This document shows positions 26,218 through 34,030 of a stretch of DNA of 64,000 bases, in pieces. The DNA is taken from contig NZ_VZDO01000013.1 of NCBI RefSeq assembly GCF_008802405.1, positions 62,001 through 126,000 of the forward strand, in the 5' to 3' direction. The notes below the pieces were generated by a model. That model was given only the letters and a program-made list of their open reading frames with translations, was not told the origin of the DNA and searched no databases. The position numbers were made by a program, and so were the translations under genes. Source of the stretch: Plantimonas leprariae. Lineage in GTDB: Bacteria; Pseudomonadota; Alphaproteobacteria; Rhizobiales; Rhizobiaceae. Position 1 is the stretch's first letter, and each line of letters starts with the position of its first letter.

Positions 26218-27801
26218 TCAGCCGAGGCGCGCCGCGACGATGTCGGCGACGCGCAGCGCGTTGGCGATGATGGTCAGCGTCGGGTTCACCGCGCCGATCG
26301 AGGGAAAGAAGCTCGCGTCCGCGACGTAGAGGTTGTCGAGCTCGTGCGCCTTGCAGTTCCGGTCGAGCACGGACGTGCCTGCGTCCTCGCCGAAGCGCAG
26401 CGTGCCGGCCTGGTGGGCCGTGCCGCCGATCGGCGTGTCCTTGCCGAGATAGAGCGCGCGATCCATCAGGTGCGGGTGGATGTCGGCCTTGTCGCAGATG
26501 TCGCGCAGCTTCTGCCGGAGCCGCCGGTGGCCCTCCATGTTGGTCGGCGTCAGGTCGAGGTGGACCTTGCCGTCCCGGTAGAAGATGCGGTTCTCCGGTT
26601 TCGGCAGGTCCTCGGACGTCAGCCAGAAGTCGATGGAGTGCTTCGCCATCCACTCGAACGGCTTGTTCGGGAACCATTGCAGGAAGCTCGGCAGCCCTTC
26701 CGCCTCGATCTGCACCCCGTCGGATTTCCCGACCATCTGGATGTGGCCGAGCGGAAACTCCCAGTCGTTGGCCGGGCTCCTGTCGCGACCGAAGTAGAAG
26801 TCGTTGAGCCCGAGCGTCTTCTGGAACTCAGTCGGATTCGGCTCCTTCGAGATCGCGAGCACGGTCGCGTTGTTGTGGCGCATGTAGTTGCGCCCGACCT
26901 GGCCCGAGCCGTTGGCGAGCCCGTTCGGATGCGTGTCGCCGACGGAGCGCAGGAACAGGAGGGCGGTCGAAAGGGCGCCGCAGGCCGCGACGACGATGTC
27001 GCCCTTCAGGACGTGCCGCGCGCCGTCGATCATGACCTCGACGCCGGTGACCGTGCGGCCCGAAGCGTCTGTCAGGAGTCTCTCGGCGTAGGCGCGCTTC
27101 AGGAGCGTCAGGTTCGAATGCCGCTTCAGCGCCGGATCGACCGCGATCACCTGCGCATCCGCCTTGCCGTTGGTGAGGCTCGGATAGCCGTCGAAGGGAT
27201 CGCAGCGCAGCAGCGGCGAATCCGGCGTGGCGTCGCCGTTCTCGTCCTGGTCGAGGAGCCCCCCCATTGGCAGGTGGAACGGGTGGAGCCCCTCGCGCCG
27301 GAGGTCGTCCGACAGTTTCTGGATGCGCGGCTCGTGCCGGATGGCGGGGTAGCTGTAACCCTTCCTCGACCACGGCTCGGTCGGGTCCTCGCCGCGCTGC
27401 CCGCGCACCCGGAAGAGCTCTTCCGCCGCTTGGTAGTAGGGTTCGAACTCGTCGTACTTGACCGCCCATTCCGGCGCGACGCCGTCCGGATGCCGGACGG
27501 CGTGGAAGTCCTCCTCGCGCAGGCGGAACAGCACCGCGCCGTAGACCTTGGAATTGCCGCCGATGAAGTAGTGCAGGCCCGGCGCGAAGCTTTCGCCGGC
27601 CGACGAGACCCACGTCTCCTTCGCCTGGTAGCGGCCCTTCCGGAAGACCTCGTCGGTGTCCCAGTTCTCGCGCTCGCGCTTCAGGTAGTCGCCGCGCTCG
27701 ACGAGAAGGACGCGCCTGCCGGCCTCCGCGAGCTTCGCCGCCAGCGAGCCGCCGCCGGGTCCCGAACCGATCACGATGACGTCCCAGCGATCATCCTGCA
27801 T
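26218..27801 (-). CDS. GMC family FAD-dependent oxidoreductase
   Basis: A 527-residue flavoprotein of the glucose-methanol-choline family. The N-terminal Rossmann motif IVIGSGPGGGSLAAKLAEAG binds FAD. The C-terminal block TAHQAGTLRFGED supplies the conserved catalytic His, and GAVNPTLTIIANALR supplies the Asn. FIGGNSKVYGAVLFRL is the FAD-attachment loop typical of the pyranose/sugar alcohol dehydrogenase-like members. No signal peptide is seen. The start ATG 27801 has GAGG eight bases upstream. It leads the minus-strand operon (GMC, zwf, GH63, GH94), and the divergent DoxX operon starts 90 bp away. Probably a sugar or polyol oxidase or dehydrogenase. Confidence 0.88.
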   Translation of the reverse strand: MQDDRWDVIVIGSGPGGGSLAAKLAEAGRRVLLVERGDYLKRERENWDTDEVFRKGRYQAKETWVSSAGESFAPGLHYFIGGNSKVYGAVLFRLREEDFHAVRHPDGVAPEWAVKYDEFEPYYQAAEELFRVRGQRGEDPTEPWSRKGYSYPAIRHEPRIQKLSDDLRREGLHPFHLPMGGLLDQDENGDATPDSPLLRCDPFDGYPSLTNGKADAQVIAVDPALKRHSNLTLLKRAYAERLLTDASGRTVTGVEVMIDGARHVLKGDIVVAACGALSTALLFLRSVGDTHPNGLANGSGQVGRNYMRHNNATVLAISKEPNPTEFQKTLGLNDFYFGRDRSPANDWEFPLGHIQMVGKSDGVQIEAEGLPSFLQWFPNKPFEWMAKHSIDFWLTSEDLPKPENRIFYRDGKVHLDLTPTNMEGHRRLRQKLRDICDKADIHPHLMDRALYLGKDTPIGGTAHQAGTLRFGEDAGTSVLDRNCKAHELDNLYVADASFFPSIGAVNPTLTIIANALRVADIVAARLG

Positions 27802-27891
27802 GTTCCATTCCTCGCGTCTGCCGCGCCGTGAACGAAAGCCGGTGCAGCCGCGTTCCTCGCACTGCACAACGAGAGGGGAAAGCTGCCGGGC

Positions 27892-28359
27892 ATGGAGATC
27901 GTCGTCGCGTTCCTGGTTCGCCTGCTTCTCGTACTCCTGTTCCTGCCCTTCAGCGCGATGGACAAGATCGTGAACTTCTCCGGCGCGGTCGGTCAGGCGA
28001 GCGAGATGTTTCCGAACCGGACGCTCGCGCGGCTGATGATCCTCGCTGGTCTCGGGGTCGAGATATTCATGTCGCTCGGCGTTCTCACCGGCATCGCCGA
28101 TCGCGCCGCAACCATGATCCTCGCGCTCTACTGCATCGTGACGGCGGTGCTCTGGAAGCGGTTCTGGGTGCAGGGCGACTTCGCGCTGACCGGCCCGAGC
28201 AAGGGTCGCGAACTGATGTGGGATTTCTGGAAGAACCTCGCGCTCGCCGGCGGCTTCCTCCTCGTCGCCTTCGGCACGACCGCCCGAAGCGTCGATGCCT
28301 TCTTCGCCGATCCGCTCGGCTCGACCCATCCCTACGCCGTGACGGAGCCTGCCCCATGA
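27892..28359 (+). CDS. DoxX family membrane protein
   Basis: A 155-residue inner-membrane protein with four predicted helices and the DoxX-typical opening LLVLLFLPFSAMDKIVNFSG and LMILAGLGVEIF. DoxX-like proteins often accompany quinone-linked oxidoreductases, and this one starts a plus-strand operon divergent from the GMC oxidoreductase. It could serve as a membrane partner for electron transfer. It overlaps the next gene by ATGA. Confidence 0.85.
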   Translation: MEIVVAFLVRLLLVLLFLPFSAMDKIVNFSGAVGQASEMFPNRTLARLMILAGLGVEIFMSLGVLTGIADRAATMILALYCIVTAVLWKRFWVQGDFALTGPSKGRELMWDFWKNLALAGGFLLVAFGTTARSVDAFFADPLGSTHPYAVTEPAP

Positions 28360-28814
28360 GCGACGATGCCGGCGCGAAACCCACCGTTCCCTACTGGCAT
28401 CTCCATACGGACGCCGACGGCGTCAGCCGGCAGACCCGCTGCGCGATGACCGAGTTCGAATCAAAGAGCATGCAGCCGCCGGCCGCGCCGCAATGGCAGG
28501 GGAACAAGCATCACGACGGTATGACGGTGATGGTGACGGTGCAGCCCGTCGGCTGGACGGGCACTTGGCACGAGAACCCAGCGCCGCAGTGGATCATCCC
28601 CTTGTCGGGCCGCTGGTTCGTCGAATCGATGGACGGCACCCGCGTCGAGATGGGCCCCGGCGAGATCTCGTTCGGCGAGGATCAGGACTGCGTCGAAACC
28701 GCCGAGGGGAAGAAAGGCCACCTGTCCGGCACGGTGGGTAACCAGCCGGCCGTTCTCATGGTGGTGCAGTTCGACGGGAAGCGGGACGCGAAGACGCCCT
28801 GCCGCTTCGCCTGA
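28356..28814 (+). CDS. Cupin domain protein
   Basis: A 152-residue single-domain cupin. The two conserved motifs are recognisable as TGTWHENPAPQWIIPLSGRW (about residues 66-85) and GPGEISFGEDQDC. His and acidic positions look able to hold a metal, but the second motif lacks the usual closing His. It is translationally coupled on both sides (ATGA with DoxX, TGATG with the SMP-30 gene). No specific reaction can be assigned. Sugar isomerase/epimerase-like or oxygenase roles fit the neighbourhood. Confidence 0.8.
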   Translation: MSDDAGAKPTVPYWHLHTDADGVSRQTRCAMTEFESKSMQPPAAPQWQGNKHHDGMTVMVTVQPVGWTGTWHENPAPQWIIPLSGRWFVESMDGTRVEMGPGEISFGEDQDCVETAEGKKGHLSGTVGNQPAVLMVVQFDGKRDAKTPCRFA

Positions 28815-29749
28815 TGCGCGAACTGCCGCCGCCGGCCGAGGTGGAGTTCGAGGCGGCGGACCCGCGCTTCTGCTCCTACATCCTCGGCAATGCGGAGATG
28901 GAATGCCTCGGCACGGGCTTCCGCTGGATCGAGGGCCTCGTCTGGATGGGCGACTGGAACTGCCTCCTGTTCCAGGACCTCCCCCGCAACCGCACGATGA
29001 TGTGGCGGGAAGGGCAGGGCGTCTCGGTCTGGCGCGAGCCCTCGGGCTACGCCAACGGCCAGGCGCGGGACCGGCAGGGGCGCGTGATCGCCGGCTCGCA
29101 CCAGCGGCGCTGCCTTCACCGCATCGAGCACGACGGGCGGGTGACGGTGCTGGTGTCCCAGCACGACGACATGCGCCTGAACGCGCCGAACGACGTCGTG
29201 GTGAAGTCCGACGGCGCCGTCTGGTTCACCGACCCGGTCTACGGCATTTCCAACGACTACGAGGGCGGCATCCAGGTGTCCGAGCAGCCGCCCGCGGTCT
29301 ACCGCTTCGATCCGCGAAGCGGCGAATCGTCTGTCGTGTCGCGCGACTTCGACGGTCCGAACGGTCTCGCCTTCTCGCCGGACGAGCGCCGGCTCTACGT
29401 CGCCGAAACGGGCGATCAGCGGCATCCGAACCCGACGCAGGTGCTCCGCGTCTTCGACGTGTCGGAGGACGGGACGCGCCTCTCGAACGGGCGCGACTTC
29501 TTCAAGGTCTCGCCCGGCTATACGGACGGCTTGGCGGTCGACGTGGACGGCAACGTCTGGTCGAGCGCGGCGGACGGCGTCCACTGCATCTCGCCGGAAG
29601 GCGAGTTCCTGGGCAGGATCCGCACGCCGGCGCTCGTGTCGAACCTCTGCTTCGGCGGCTCGCCCCACCTGAACCGGCTTTTCATCGGCGTGTCGCATTC
29701 GCTCTACGCCGTCTTCCTGAACCGGCGGGGGGCGCGATGGCCGGGATGA
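28814..29749 (+). CDS. SMP-30/gluconolactonase/LRE family protein
   Basis: A 311-residue six-bladed beta-propeller lactonase. Metal-binding landmarks are FRWIEGLVWMG near residue 36 (Glu ligand), RLNAPNDVVVKSDGAVWFTD (Asn and Asp ligands), FDGPNGLAFSPDERRLYVAE and YTDGLAVDVDGNVWSS (Asp ligand). It would open a sugar lactone, the product expected from a GMC dehydrogenase acting on an aldose. This fits the divergent gene pair functionally. Cytosolic, with no signal peptide. Confidence 0.87.
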   Translation: MRELPPPAEVEFEAADPRFCSYILGNAEMECLGTGFRWIEGLVWMGDWNCLLFQDLPRNRTMMWREGQGVSVWREPSGYANGQARDRQGRVIAGSHQRRCLHRIEHDGRVTVLVSQHDDMRLNAPNDVVVKSDGAVWFTDPVYGISNDYEGGIQVSEQPPAVYRFDPRSGESSVVSRDFDGPNGLAFSPDERRLYVAETGDQRHPNPTQVLRVFDVSEDGTRLSNGRDFFKVSPGYTDGLAVDVDGNVWSSAADGVHCISPEGEFLGRIRTPALVSNLCFGGSPHLNRLFIGVSHSLYAVFLNRRGARWPG

Positions 29750-30501
29750 GGATCGAGGCGATCCGGCTGCTTGCCCGCGACCCCGCCGGGTTGGCGGCGT
29801 TCCTGCGCGAGGCGCTCGGCTTCGCCGGCGCGGGCCCCGGCCGGCTGCAGCTCGGGGACGAGTTCGTCGAGATCGCGCGGGCGGACGGCGCGCCATATCC
29901 GGCCGACATCGTCTCGAACGACACGCGCTTCCAGCATTTCGCGGTGATCGTCTCGGACATGGACGCCGCCTTGCGACGACTCCGAGCCGTCGCCGGCTGG
30001 ACGGCTATCTCGACGGCAGGTCCCGAGCGGCTGCCGGAAGCCTCGGGCGGAGCGTCGGCTTTCAAGTTCCGCTCGCCCGAGGGGCATCCGCTGGAACTGC
30101 TGCAATTTCCGTCGGGCCGGGCACCCGATCCTTGGGATGCCCGTCCCGGCCTCCATCTCGGCATCGACCATTCGGCGATCGGCGTCGCGAACACGGAAGC
30201 GAGCATCGGCTTCTACGAGGGGCTCGGCTTCGCCGTTGCCGCCCGGCAGACGAACCGCGGCGCCGAGCAGGGACGGCTCGACGGCGTCGGCGGTGAGCCG
30301 GTCGTCGAGGTCACGGCGCTGAACCCGCCCGGCGGGGCGCCGCCGCATCTGGAACTGCTATGCTATCTGCGCCCTTCGGCCCGGTCTTCGGGCGTCGCCG
30401 CACCGGACGGCGTCGCGGCGACCCGCCTCGTCGTTTGGGGGATGAAGGAAGCCCGCGAAGACCCGGACGGCCACCGGCTGGTCGAACCTGGTTTCGATTG
30501 A
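29737..30501 (+). CDS. Glyoxalase/bleomycin resistance/dioxygenase superfamily protein (two VOC domains)
   Basis: A 254-residue protein with two tandem vicinal-oxygen-chelate modules, about residues 4-125 (FQHFAVIVSDMDAALRRL; GHPLELLQFP) and 138-230 (IDHSAIGVANTEASIGFYEG; HLELLCYLRP). His and Glu metal positions are visible in the second module. The start ATG 29737 follows a G-rich site. ATG 29746 would instead give an ATGA overlap with the SMP-30 gene and is equally possible. It is the last gene of the DoxX operon, and a plus-strand terminator is not obvious downstream. Confidence 0.82.
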   Translation: MAGMRIEAIRLLARDPAGLAAFLREALGFAGAGPGRLQLGDEFVEIARADGAPYPADIVSNDTRFQHFAVIVSDMDAALRRLRAVAGWTAISTAGPERLPEASGGASAFKFRSPEGHPLELLQFPSGRAPDPWDARPGLHLGIDHSAIGVANTEASIGFYEGLGFAVAARQTNRGAEQGRLDGVGGEPVVEVTALNPPGGAPPHLELLCYLRPSARSSGVAAPDGVAATRLVVWGMKEAREDPDGHRLVEPGFD

Positions 30502-30594
30502 GCGTCCGCTGGCACCGGTCGCCGTCATCGCCGCTGCACCAACCCCGAAAGAGCGAGGGGCGGGGCTCGGGTGGGGCGATATGCGTCGTCTGAA

Positions 30595-30738
30595 ACGCAA
30601 AACGCCCACCGGGGGAGGAACCGGTGGGCGCTTATGAGGTCTTCGGGTCTGGGAGGAAGCCCGAAGATGCAGAGTTGCCTCGGGCGGGAGGAGCCGTCGG
30701 CGTTCGCGTCTGCCCTGGGAGGAGGATGGGCTTGGCGA
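30595..30738 (-). ncRNA. CCUCCUCCC-loop small RNA (cuckoo/alpha-r14-like)
   Basis: Read on the minus strand, about 140 nt contain four successive hairpins, each exposing an anti-Shine-Dalgarno type C/U loop. They are CCTCCTCCC (30717-30725, stem 30712-30715/30728-30731), CTCCTCCC (30686-30693, stem 30677-30683/30694-30701), TTCCTCCC (30651-30659, 8-bp stem TCTTCGGG/CCCGAAGA at 30640-30647/30660-30667) and TTCCTCCC (30613-30620). The last sits in a 10-bp stem CGCCCACCGG/CCGGTGGGCG (30603-30612/30621-30630) followed by TTTTGCGTTT, a Rho-independent terminator. This is the architecture described for alpha-r14 RNAs of rhizobia and CcsR RNAs of Rhodobacter. The 5' end and promoter are not fixed by the sequence. 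Confidence 0.75.
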
Positions 30739-30997
30739 ACTCTCTGCCACAGAACTTAGGCCCAAGCGGACCTGAGCGCCATTCCCGAAATCTCATGGCA
30801 GCTACGCAAAAACGTGCAGGGTCGGCCGATGTCCGTTTGCGGCTCGATGAAGTGCGGGGCCGCCATCCTCCCAGAAGGCGACCCCGCGGAGCTTGGGAAC
30901 TTGCGCTCGACCAAGCCTGCGTCGTGCCTATTCGGATCGCCGTCGCGCGTCCATAGGGCGCGGGCCGCATGGTAACGGAAAGCTTGAACCGTACGCT
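30739..30997. other. Intergenic stretch upstream of the small RNA
   Basis: About 260 bp between the small RNA and the lipoprotein gene. The open frames crossing it do not resemble proteins. It should hold the small-RNA promoter (expected around 30745-30780, minus strand), but I cannot pick out a clear -35/-10 pair. Confidence 0.4.
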
Positions 30998-31273
30998 TCA
31001 GTTCGTCCGGCCGGCGAGGCGGCGCCGATAGGCATCGTCGCCGCTCGAGCGGGCCGAGGTCGTGTCCGGTTCTTCGGTGCTCGCCGTCTGCCGATACTTT
31101 TCGGTGAAAGCCTGACCGGCATAGTAGCGACAGAATTCGGGCGTGCCTCGCTTGGCCGTGTTCGCACCGGTATGGCCAATGCCTTCCAGTGGGGCCTGTT
31201 GCCCGGTCGCGGTGCATCCCGCCATCGCGATCAGGACGACAGAAACGACCATTCCGAACGAGCGTGCCTGCAT
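30998..31273 (-). CDS. Small putative lipoprotein
   Basis: A 91-residue protein starting MQARSFGMVVSVVLIAMAGC. A short charged N-terminus, a hydrophobic core and a Cys at residue 20 in a lipobox-like IAMAGC suggest lipidation and anchoring in the envelope. The rest is hydrophilic with no family I recognise (contains RGTPEFCRYYAGQAFTEKYR). A TTG at 31307-31309 would give a longer product and overlap the pseudo-receiver stop (TTGA), so coupling is possible. I prefer ATG 31273, which places the signal at the N-terminus. It follows the pseudo-receiver gene on the same strand. Confidence 0.6.
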   Translation of the reverse strand: MQARSFGMVVSVVLIAMAGCTATGQQAPLEGIGHTGANTAKRGTPEFCRYYAGQAFTEKYRQTASTEEPDTTSARSSGDDAYRRRLAGRTN

Positions 31274-31305
31274 CGGATACGTGCTGCCTGCGGAGGGCGA
31301 CGGGA

Positions 31306-31680
31306 TCAATGCGCCAGGCTGACCCGCATGACGTTATGGGGATCGCCGGCGAGCCGATAGACCAGCGCGTCGCCCTCTCCATCCGCCGCCACGAACCGGC
31401 CGTCGTGGCCGATGATCCAGATGATCGATACGTGCCGACGTTCGAGCTGACGCACGAGCGGAAGCGCCAGATCTCCCTGGAGATCCGCTCCGACCATCAC
31501 GCTGTCGACATCCGGGTGTTCCCGGACGACCGCCAGGGCTTCCCTCGTGCAAGCGAACGGTCCGACGGCTTCGCCGCCATTGCTCTGGACGAAGTGGACC
31601 AGCCGGTCGGCAGTCTCCGCGTCGTCCTCGACGATCAAGACGCGGCGATGAAACACGTCCGCCAATCCCGCCCTGACCAT
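31306..31680 (-). CDS. Stand-alone response-regulator receiver-like protein lacking the phosphoacceptor Asp
   Basis: A 124-residue single receiver-like domain. The first strand and acidic pocket are intact (RVLIVEDDAETADRLVHFV, residues 13-31). The position of the phosphorylated Asp at the end of strand 3 reads DSVMVGADL, with Gly64 where Asp is expected. The conserved Lys of strand 5 is also not evident. It therefore looks like a pseudo-receiver that signals by binding and not by phosphorylation. The start chosen is ATG 31680 (MVRAGLADVF). The longer frame upstream adds residues without similarity. It is followed by the small lipoprotein gene. Confidence 0.7.
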   Translation of the reverse strand: MVRAGLADVFHRRVLIVEDDAETADRLVHFVQSNGGEAVGPFACTREALAVVREHPDVDSVMVGADLQGDLALPLVRQLERRHVSIIWIIGHDGRFVAADGEGDALVYRLAGDPHNVMRVSLAH

Positions 31681-31847
31681 GCCTGCCTCTGCCACGCCAT
31701 TCACACCGAACGACGAATGAGCGTCACAACGAATGGATGCAGGGCCGGCTAAATTTTTTGTCGCTCGAGACACGACGTCCGGTGATGCCCGAGCTGGAAA
31801 AAGCGGCCGTCGGCGGGAAGGACCGATGGGAGCGGACCTCGGAACCC

Positions 31848-31991
31848 TCAGCGCGCCAGACGTCGAGCCACGGCGGGGATATCGGCGCGGGTGATGCCGA
31901 GGTCGGCAAGAAAGCGGTTCGGCAGGCGGCTCAGACCGTGCCGGGTTTCGCGGACGCGACGCCAGGTGCGGATGGTGCGGGCGATGTTCAC
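31848..31991 (-). CDS. DUF1127 family arginine-rich micro-protein
   Basis: A 47-residue protein from GTG 31991 with AGGA about eight bases upstream. It is rich in Arg and contains the DUF1127 core LSRLPNRFLADLGITRADIP near the C-terminus. Short DUF1127 proteins in alphaproteobacteria (for example CcaF1 of Rhodobacter) bind RNA or affect RNA turnover and are linked to phosphate and stress responses. In Rhodobacter such a gene is co-transcribed with CCUCCUCCC small RNAs. Here a small RNA of that type lies ~1.1 kb downstream on the same strand. Confidence 0.85.
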   Translation of the reverse strand: MNIARTIRTWRRVRETRHGLSRLPNRFLADLGITRADIPAVARRLAR

Positions 31992-32290
31992 TGGGATTTT
32001 CCTATCGGCTCCTCGTCGGTGGAAGCCGGCTGTTTCTGTTCGATGTCGTTGAGATGGGGTTTCGCGAACGCTGGCGGGAGTGACGCGGACGCATGGAAGC
32101 TATGCAGCCGATCCGCGCTGTCGCGACGACATCGGCGGCGTTCGCCGGTCGCAGGCGGCATCGCTGTAGGAGGGGCGTTTCGCGGGTGTCGAGCAGTTGA
32201 ACCGAAGCTGAACGGCGCCGTTCAGCCAGCAACGGGGCACCCCGGCGTAGAAGGTCGTCATCGGACATCGCAAAGGAGCCGACGACGGCC
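31992..32290. other. Divergent intergenic region
   Basis: About 300 bp separating the DUF1127 gene (minus) from the OB-fold protein gene (plus). It should contain both promoters. I see no repeat, hairpin or conserved motif that I can assign. Confidence 0.4.
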
Positions 32291-32773
32291 ATGACGGACG
32301 AACAACAAACCAACCGACCCCTGCCGGAACGACCCGCCGGCAGCGTTCCGCTCCACAACGGCGGCAGGCGCAACCGGGCGCTGATCTTCGGGCTCGCCGG
32401 CATCTGCCTGCTGGCGGTCGGCGCCGGGGCCGGTGCGGTCGGCTACGGCGCGCTGCACCGTGATCGGGCGGCCTTCGACCCCACCATGCCGACCACGCCG
32501 ATCGCCAAGCTGGCGGACGGGACACAGACCGAACTGGCAGGCAAGGTCGTCGAGATCTTCGGCAACAGGTTCGTCGTCGACGACGGCACGGGCCGCGCCC
32601 TCGTGGAAACCGGGCGGGCCGGCGAAGGCGGCAGGCTCGTCGCCGCGAACGAGACGGTGACCGTGCAGGGCCGCTTCGAGAACGGCTTCCTCCACGCCGG
32701 CGCGCTGCAGCGGGCCGACGGCTCGGTGGACGAACTCGCGCCGCCCCCGCCGCCGCACCCGCCGCGCCCTTGA
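32291..32773 (+). CDS. Membrane-anchored OB-fold-like protein
   Basis: A 160-residue protein with an N-terminal cytosolic segment, one transmembrane helix (about residues 30-52, ALIFGLAGICLLAVGAGAGA) and a periplasmic domain of about 90 residues. The latter resembles bacterial OB-fold (BOF/YgiW-like or tRNA_anti-like) domains (KVVEIFGNRFVVDDGTGRAL; ETVTVQGRFENGFLHAGAL). The C-terminus is proline-rich. Such domains often bind ligands in the envelope. It precedes a proline-rich secreted protein and a PhoPQ-like system, which may regulate it. Confidence 0.65.
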   Translation: MTDEQQTNRPLPERPAGSVPLHNGGRRNRALIFGLAGICLLAVGAGAGAVGYGALHRDRAAFDPTMPTTPIAKLADGTQTELAGKVVEIFGNRFVVDDGTGRALVETGRAGEGGRLVAANETVTVQGRFENGFLHAGALQRADGSVDELAPPPPPHPPRP

Positions 32774-32900
32774 ACCACGCAACCTTCCATCGGGACGCCC
32801 GCCGCGAAGCGGCGTCCCGCCTCGACGGAGCCCGACCGCCTTTCTTCGACCCGCCTCGGGCTTCCGTTGCCGGCGCGTCGAGCCAACAGGAGTGTTCCCC

Positions 32901-33260
32901 TTGAAACTCGCCATCCTGACCGCCGCCGCGCTCGGCATCCTCGGCGGTGTCGCCATCGCACAGGAGGACCCTGCGGCCCCACCCCCGCCGCCGGCCGCGG
33001 ATGCCGGACCGGACGCGTCCGCCGCGCCGCCCCCGCCGCCGCCCGGCATGGGGCCGAAGGAGATGCGCCGCGGCCCCGGCGGCCCGCACGGCGACCGGTT
33101 CGCCCCGCCTCCGCCGCCGCCGCCGAGCAAGGCCGCGCATTTCCGCATCGACCTCGGCGAGAACCGCCGCCTCGACGTCAAGTGCGCCGACGACGAACCG
33201 ATGAAGGCCTGCGCCGACATCGCCCAGGCGATGCTCGACCGCATCGCGCCGCGCCCGTAA
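32901..33260 (+). CDS. Small secreted proline-rich protein
   Basis: A 119-residue protein starting at TTG 32901, eight bases after AGGAG (32888-32892). The GTG at 32892 overlaps that ribosome-binding site and cannot be the start. MKLAILTAAALGILGGVAIA forms a Sec signal peptide, cleaved near AIAQ. The mature part has three proline runs in an Ala/Gly-rich linker, then a conserved-looking C-terminal module (AAHFRIDLGENRRLDVKCAD) with two cysteines that could form a disulfide. No named family. It lies 104 bp upstream of the response regulator gene and may be an accessory or target of that system. Confidence 0.7.
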   Translation: MKLAILTAAALGILGGVAIAQEDPAAPPPPPAADAGPDASAAPPPPPPGMGPKEMRRGPGGPHGDRFAPPPPPPPSKAAHFRIDLGENRRLDVKCADDEPMKACADIAQAMLDRIAPRP

Positions 33261-33364
33261 CGGGCGCCGATTCCGTGGGCGCCGGTTCGTCGGCCGGCGC
33301 CCTATCTTCGGAGACGCCCGGAGGGCTGCAGGCAAGCGCCATCGATCCGGCGGGAAGCGGAACC

Positions 33365-34030
33365 ATGCGAATACTGCTCGTCGAGGACGACGCGGCGCTT
33401 GCCGAGGGCATCGCCAAGCGGCTGAGGACCGAGAACTTCGCGGTCGACGTCGCGGCGAACGGCGAGGACGGCGCCCATCTCGGCGAGACCGAACGCTACG
33501 ATGCCGCGATCCTCGATCTCGGCCTGCCGAAGCGCGACGGCGTGTCGGTGCTGCGCGGCTGGCGCGCGGCCGGCCGGCAGCTTCCAGTGCTGATTCTCAC
33601 CGCCCGCGACGGCTGGTCGGAAAAGGTCGAGGGCTTCAAGGCCGGGGCGGACGACTACCTCACCAAGCCGTTCCGGGTTGAGGAAGTGGTGATGCGGCTG
33701 CGCGCGCTCGTCCGCCGCGCCGCAGGGCATGCGAACAACCGCATCGTCTGCGGCCCCTTGTGCTTCGACGCGCAGCTCGGCAGCTTCGAGCTCGACGGCC
33801 TGCCGCTGAAGCTGACCGCCTTCGAATGGCGCGTCCTGTCGGTGCTGGCGCTCAGGCTCGAAAGCGTCGTGGACAGGGGCGAACTGATCGAGCGCGTCTA
33901 CGAGTTCGACGCCGACGTCGACTCCAATTCGATCGAGGTCATCGTCGCGCGCCTGCGCCGCAAGATCGGCGCTTCGCTGATCGAAACCGTGCGGGGACGC
34001 GGCTATCGCCTGACGGCCGGCTCGGCGTGA
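33365..34030 (+). CDS. OmpR/PhoP-type response regulator
   Basis: A 221-residue DNA-binding response regulator. The receiver domain (1-115) has EDD at residues 7-9, phosphoacceptor D51 in ILDLGLPKRDG, T79 and K101 (LTKPF). The C-terminal winged helix (about 125-220) ends in the typical IETVRGRGYRL. Sequence style and operon partner resemble PhoP. The kinase gene follows with a GTGA overlap. It likely controls envelope or metal-stress genes, possibly the two small envelope proteins upstream. Confidence 0.92.
   Translation: MRILLVEDDAALAEGIAKRLRTENFAVDVAANGEDGAHLGETERYDAAILDLGLPKRDGVSVLRGWRAAGRQLPVLILTARDGWSEKVEGFKAGADDYLTKPFRVEEVVMRLRALVRRAAGHANNRIVCGPLCFDAQLGSFELDGLPLKLTAFEWRVLSVLALRLESVVDRGELIERVYEFDADVDSNSIEVIVARLRRKIGASLIETVRGRGYRLTAGSA

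Noticed and set aside
30603-30630. Terminator of the plus-strand glyoxalase operon
   Set aside because: The hairpin is symmetric, but the T-run follows it only on the minus strand, so it belongs to the small RNA. Bidirectional use is possible but unsupported.
30756-31382. 208-codon minus-strand frame overlapping the lipoprotein and small-RNA upstream region
   Set aside because: Arg/His-rich composition without a family. It is out of frame with the better-supported lipoprotein (signal and lipobox-like Cys) and pseudo-receiver.
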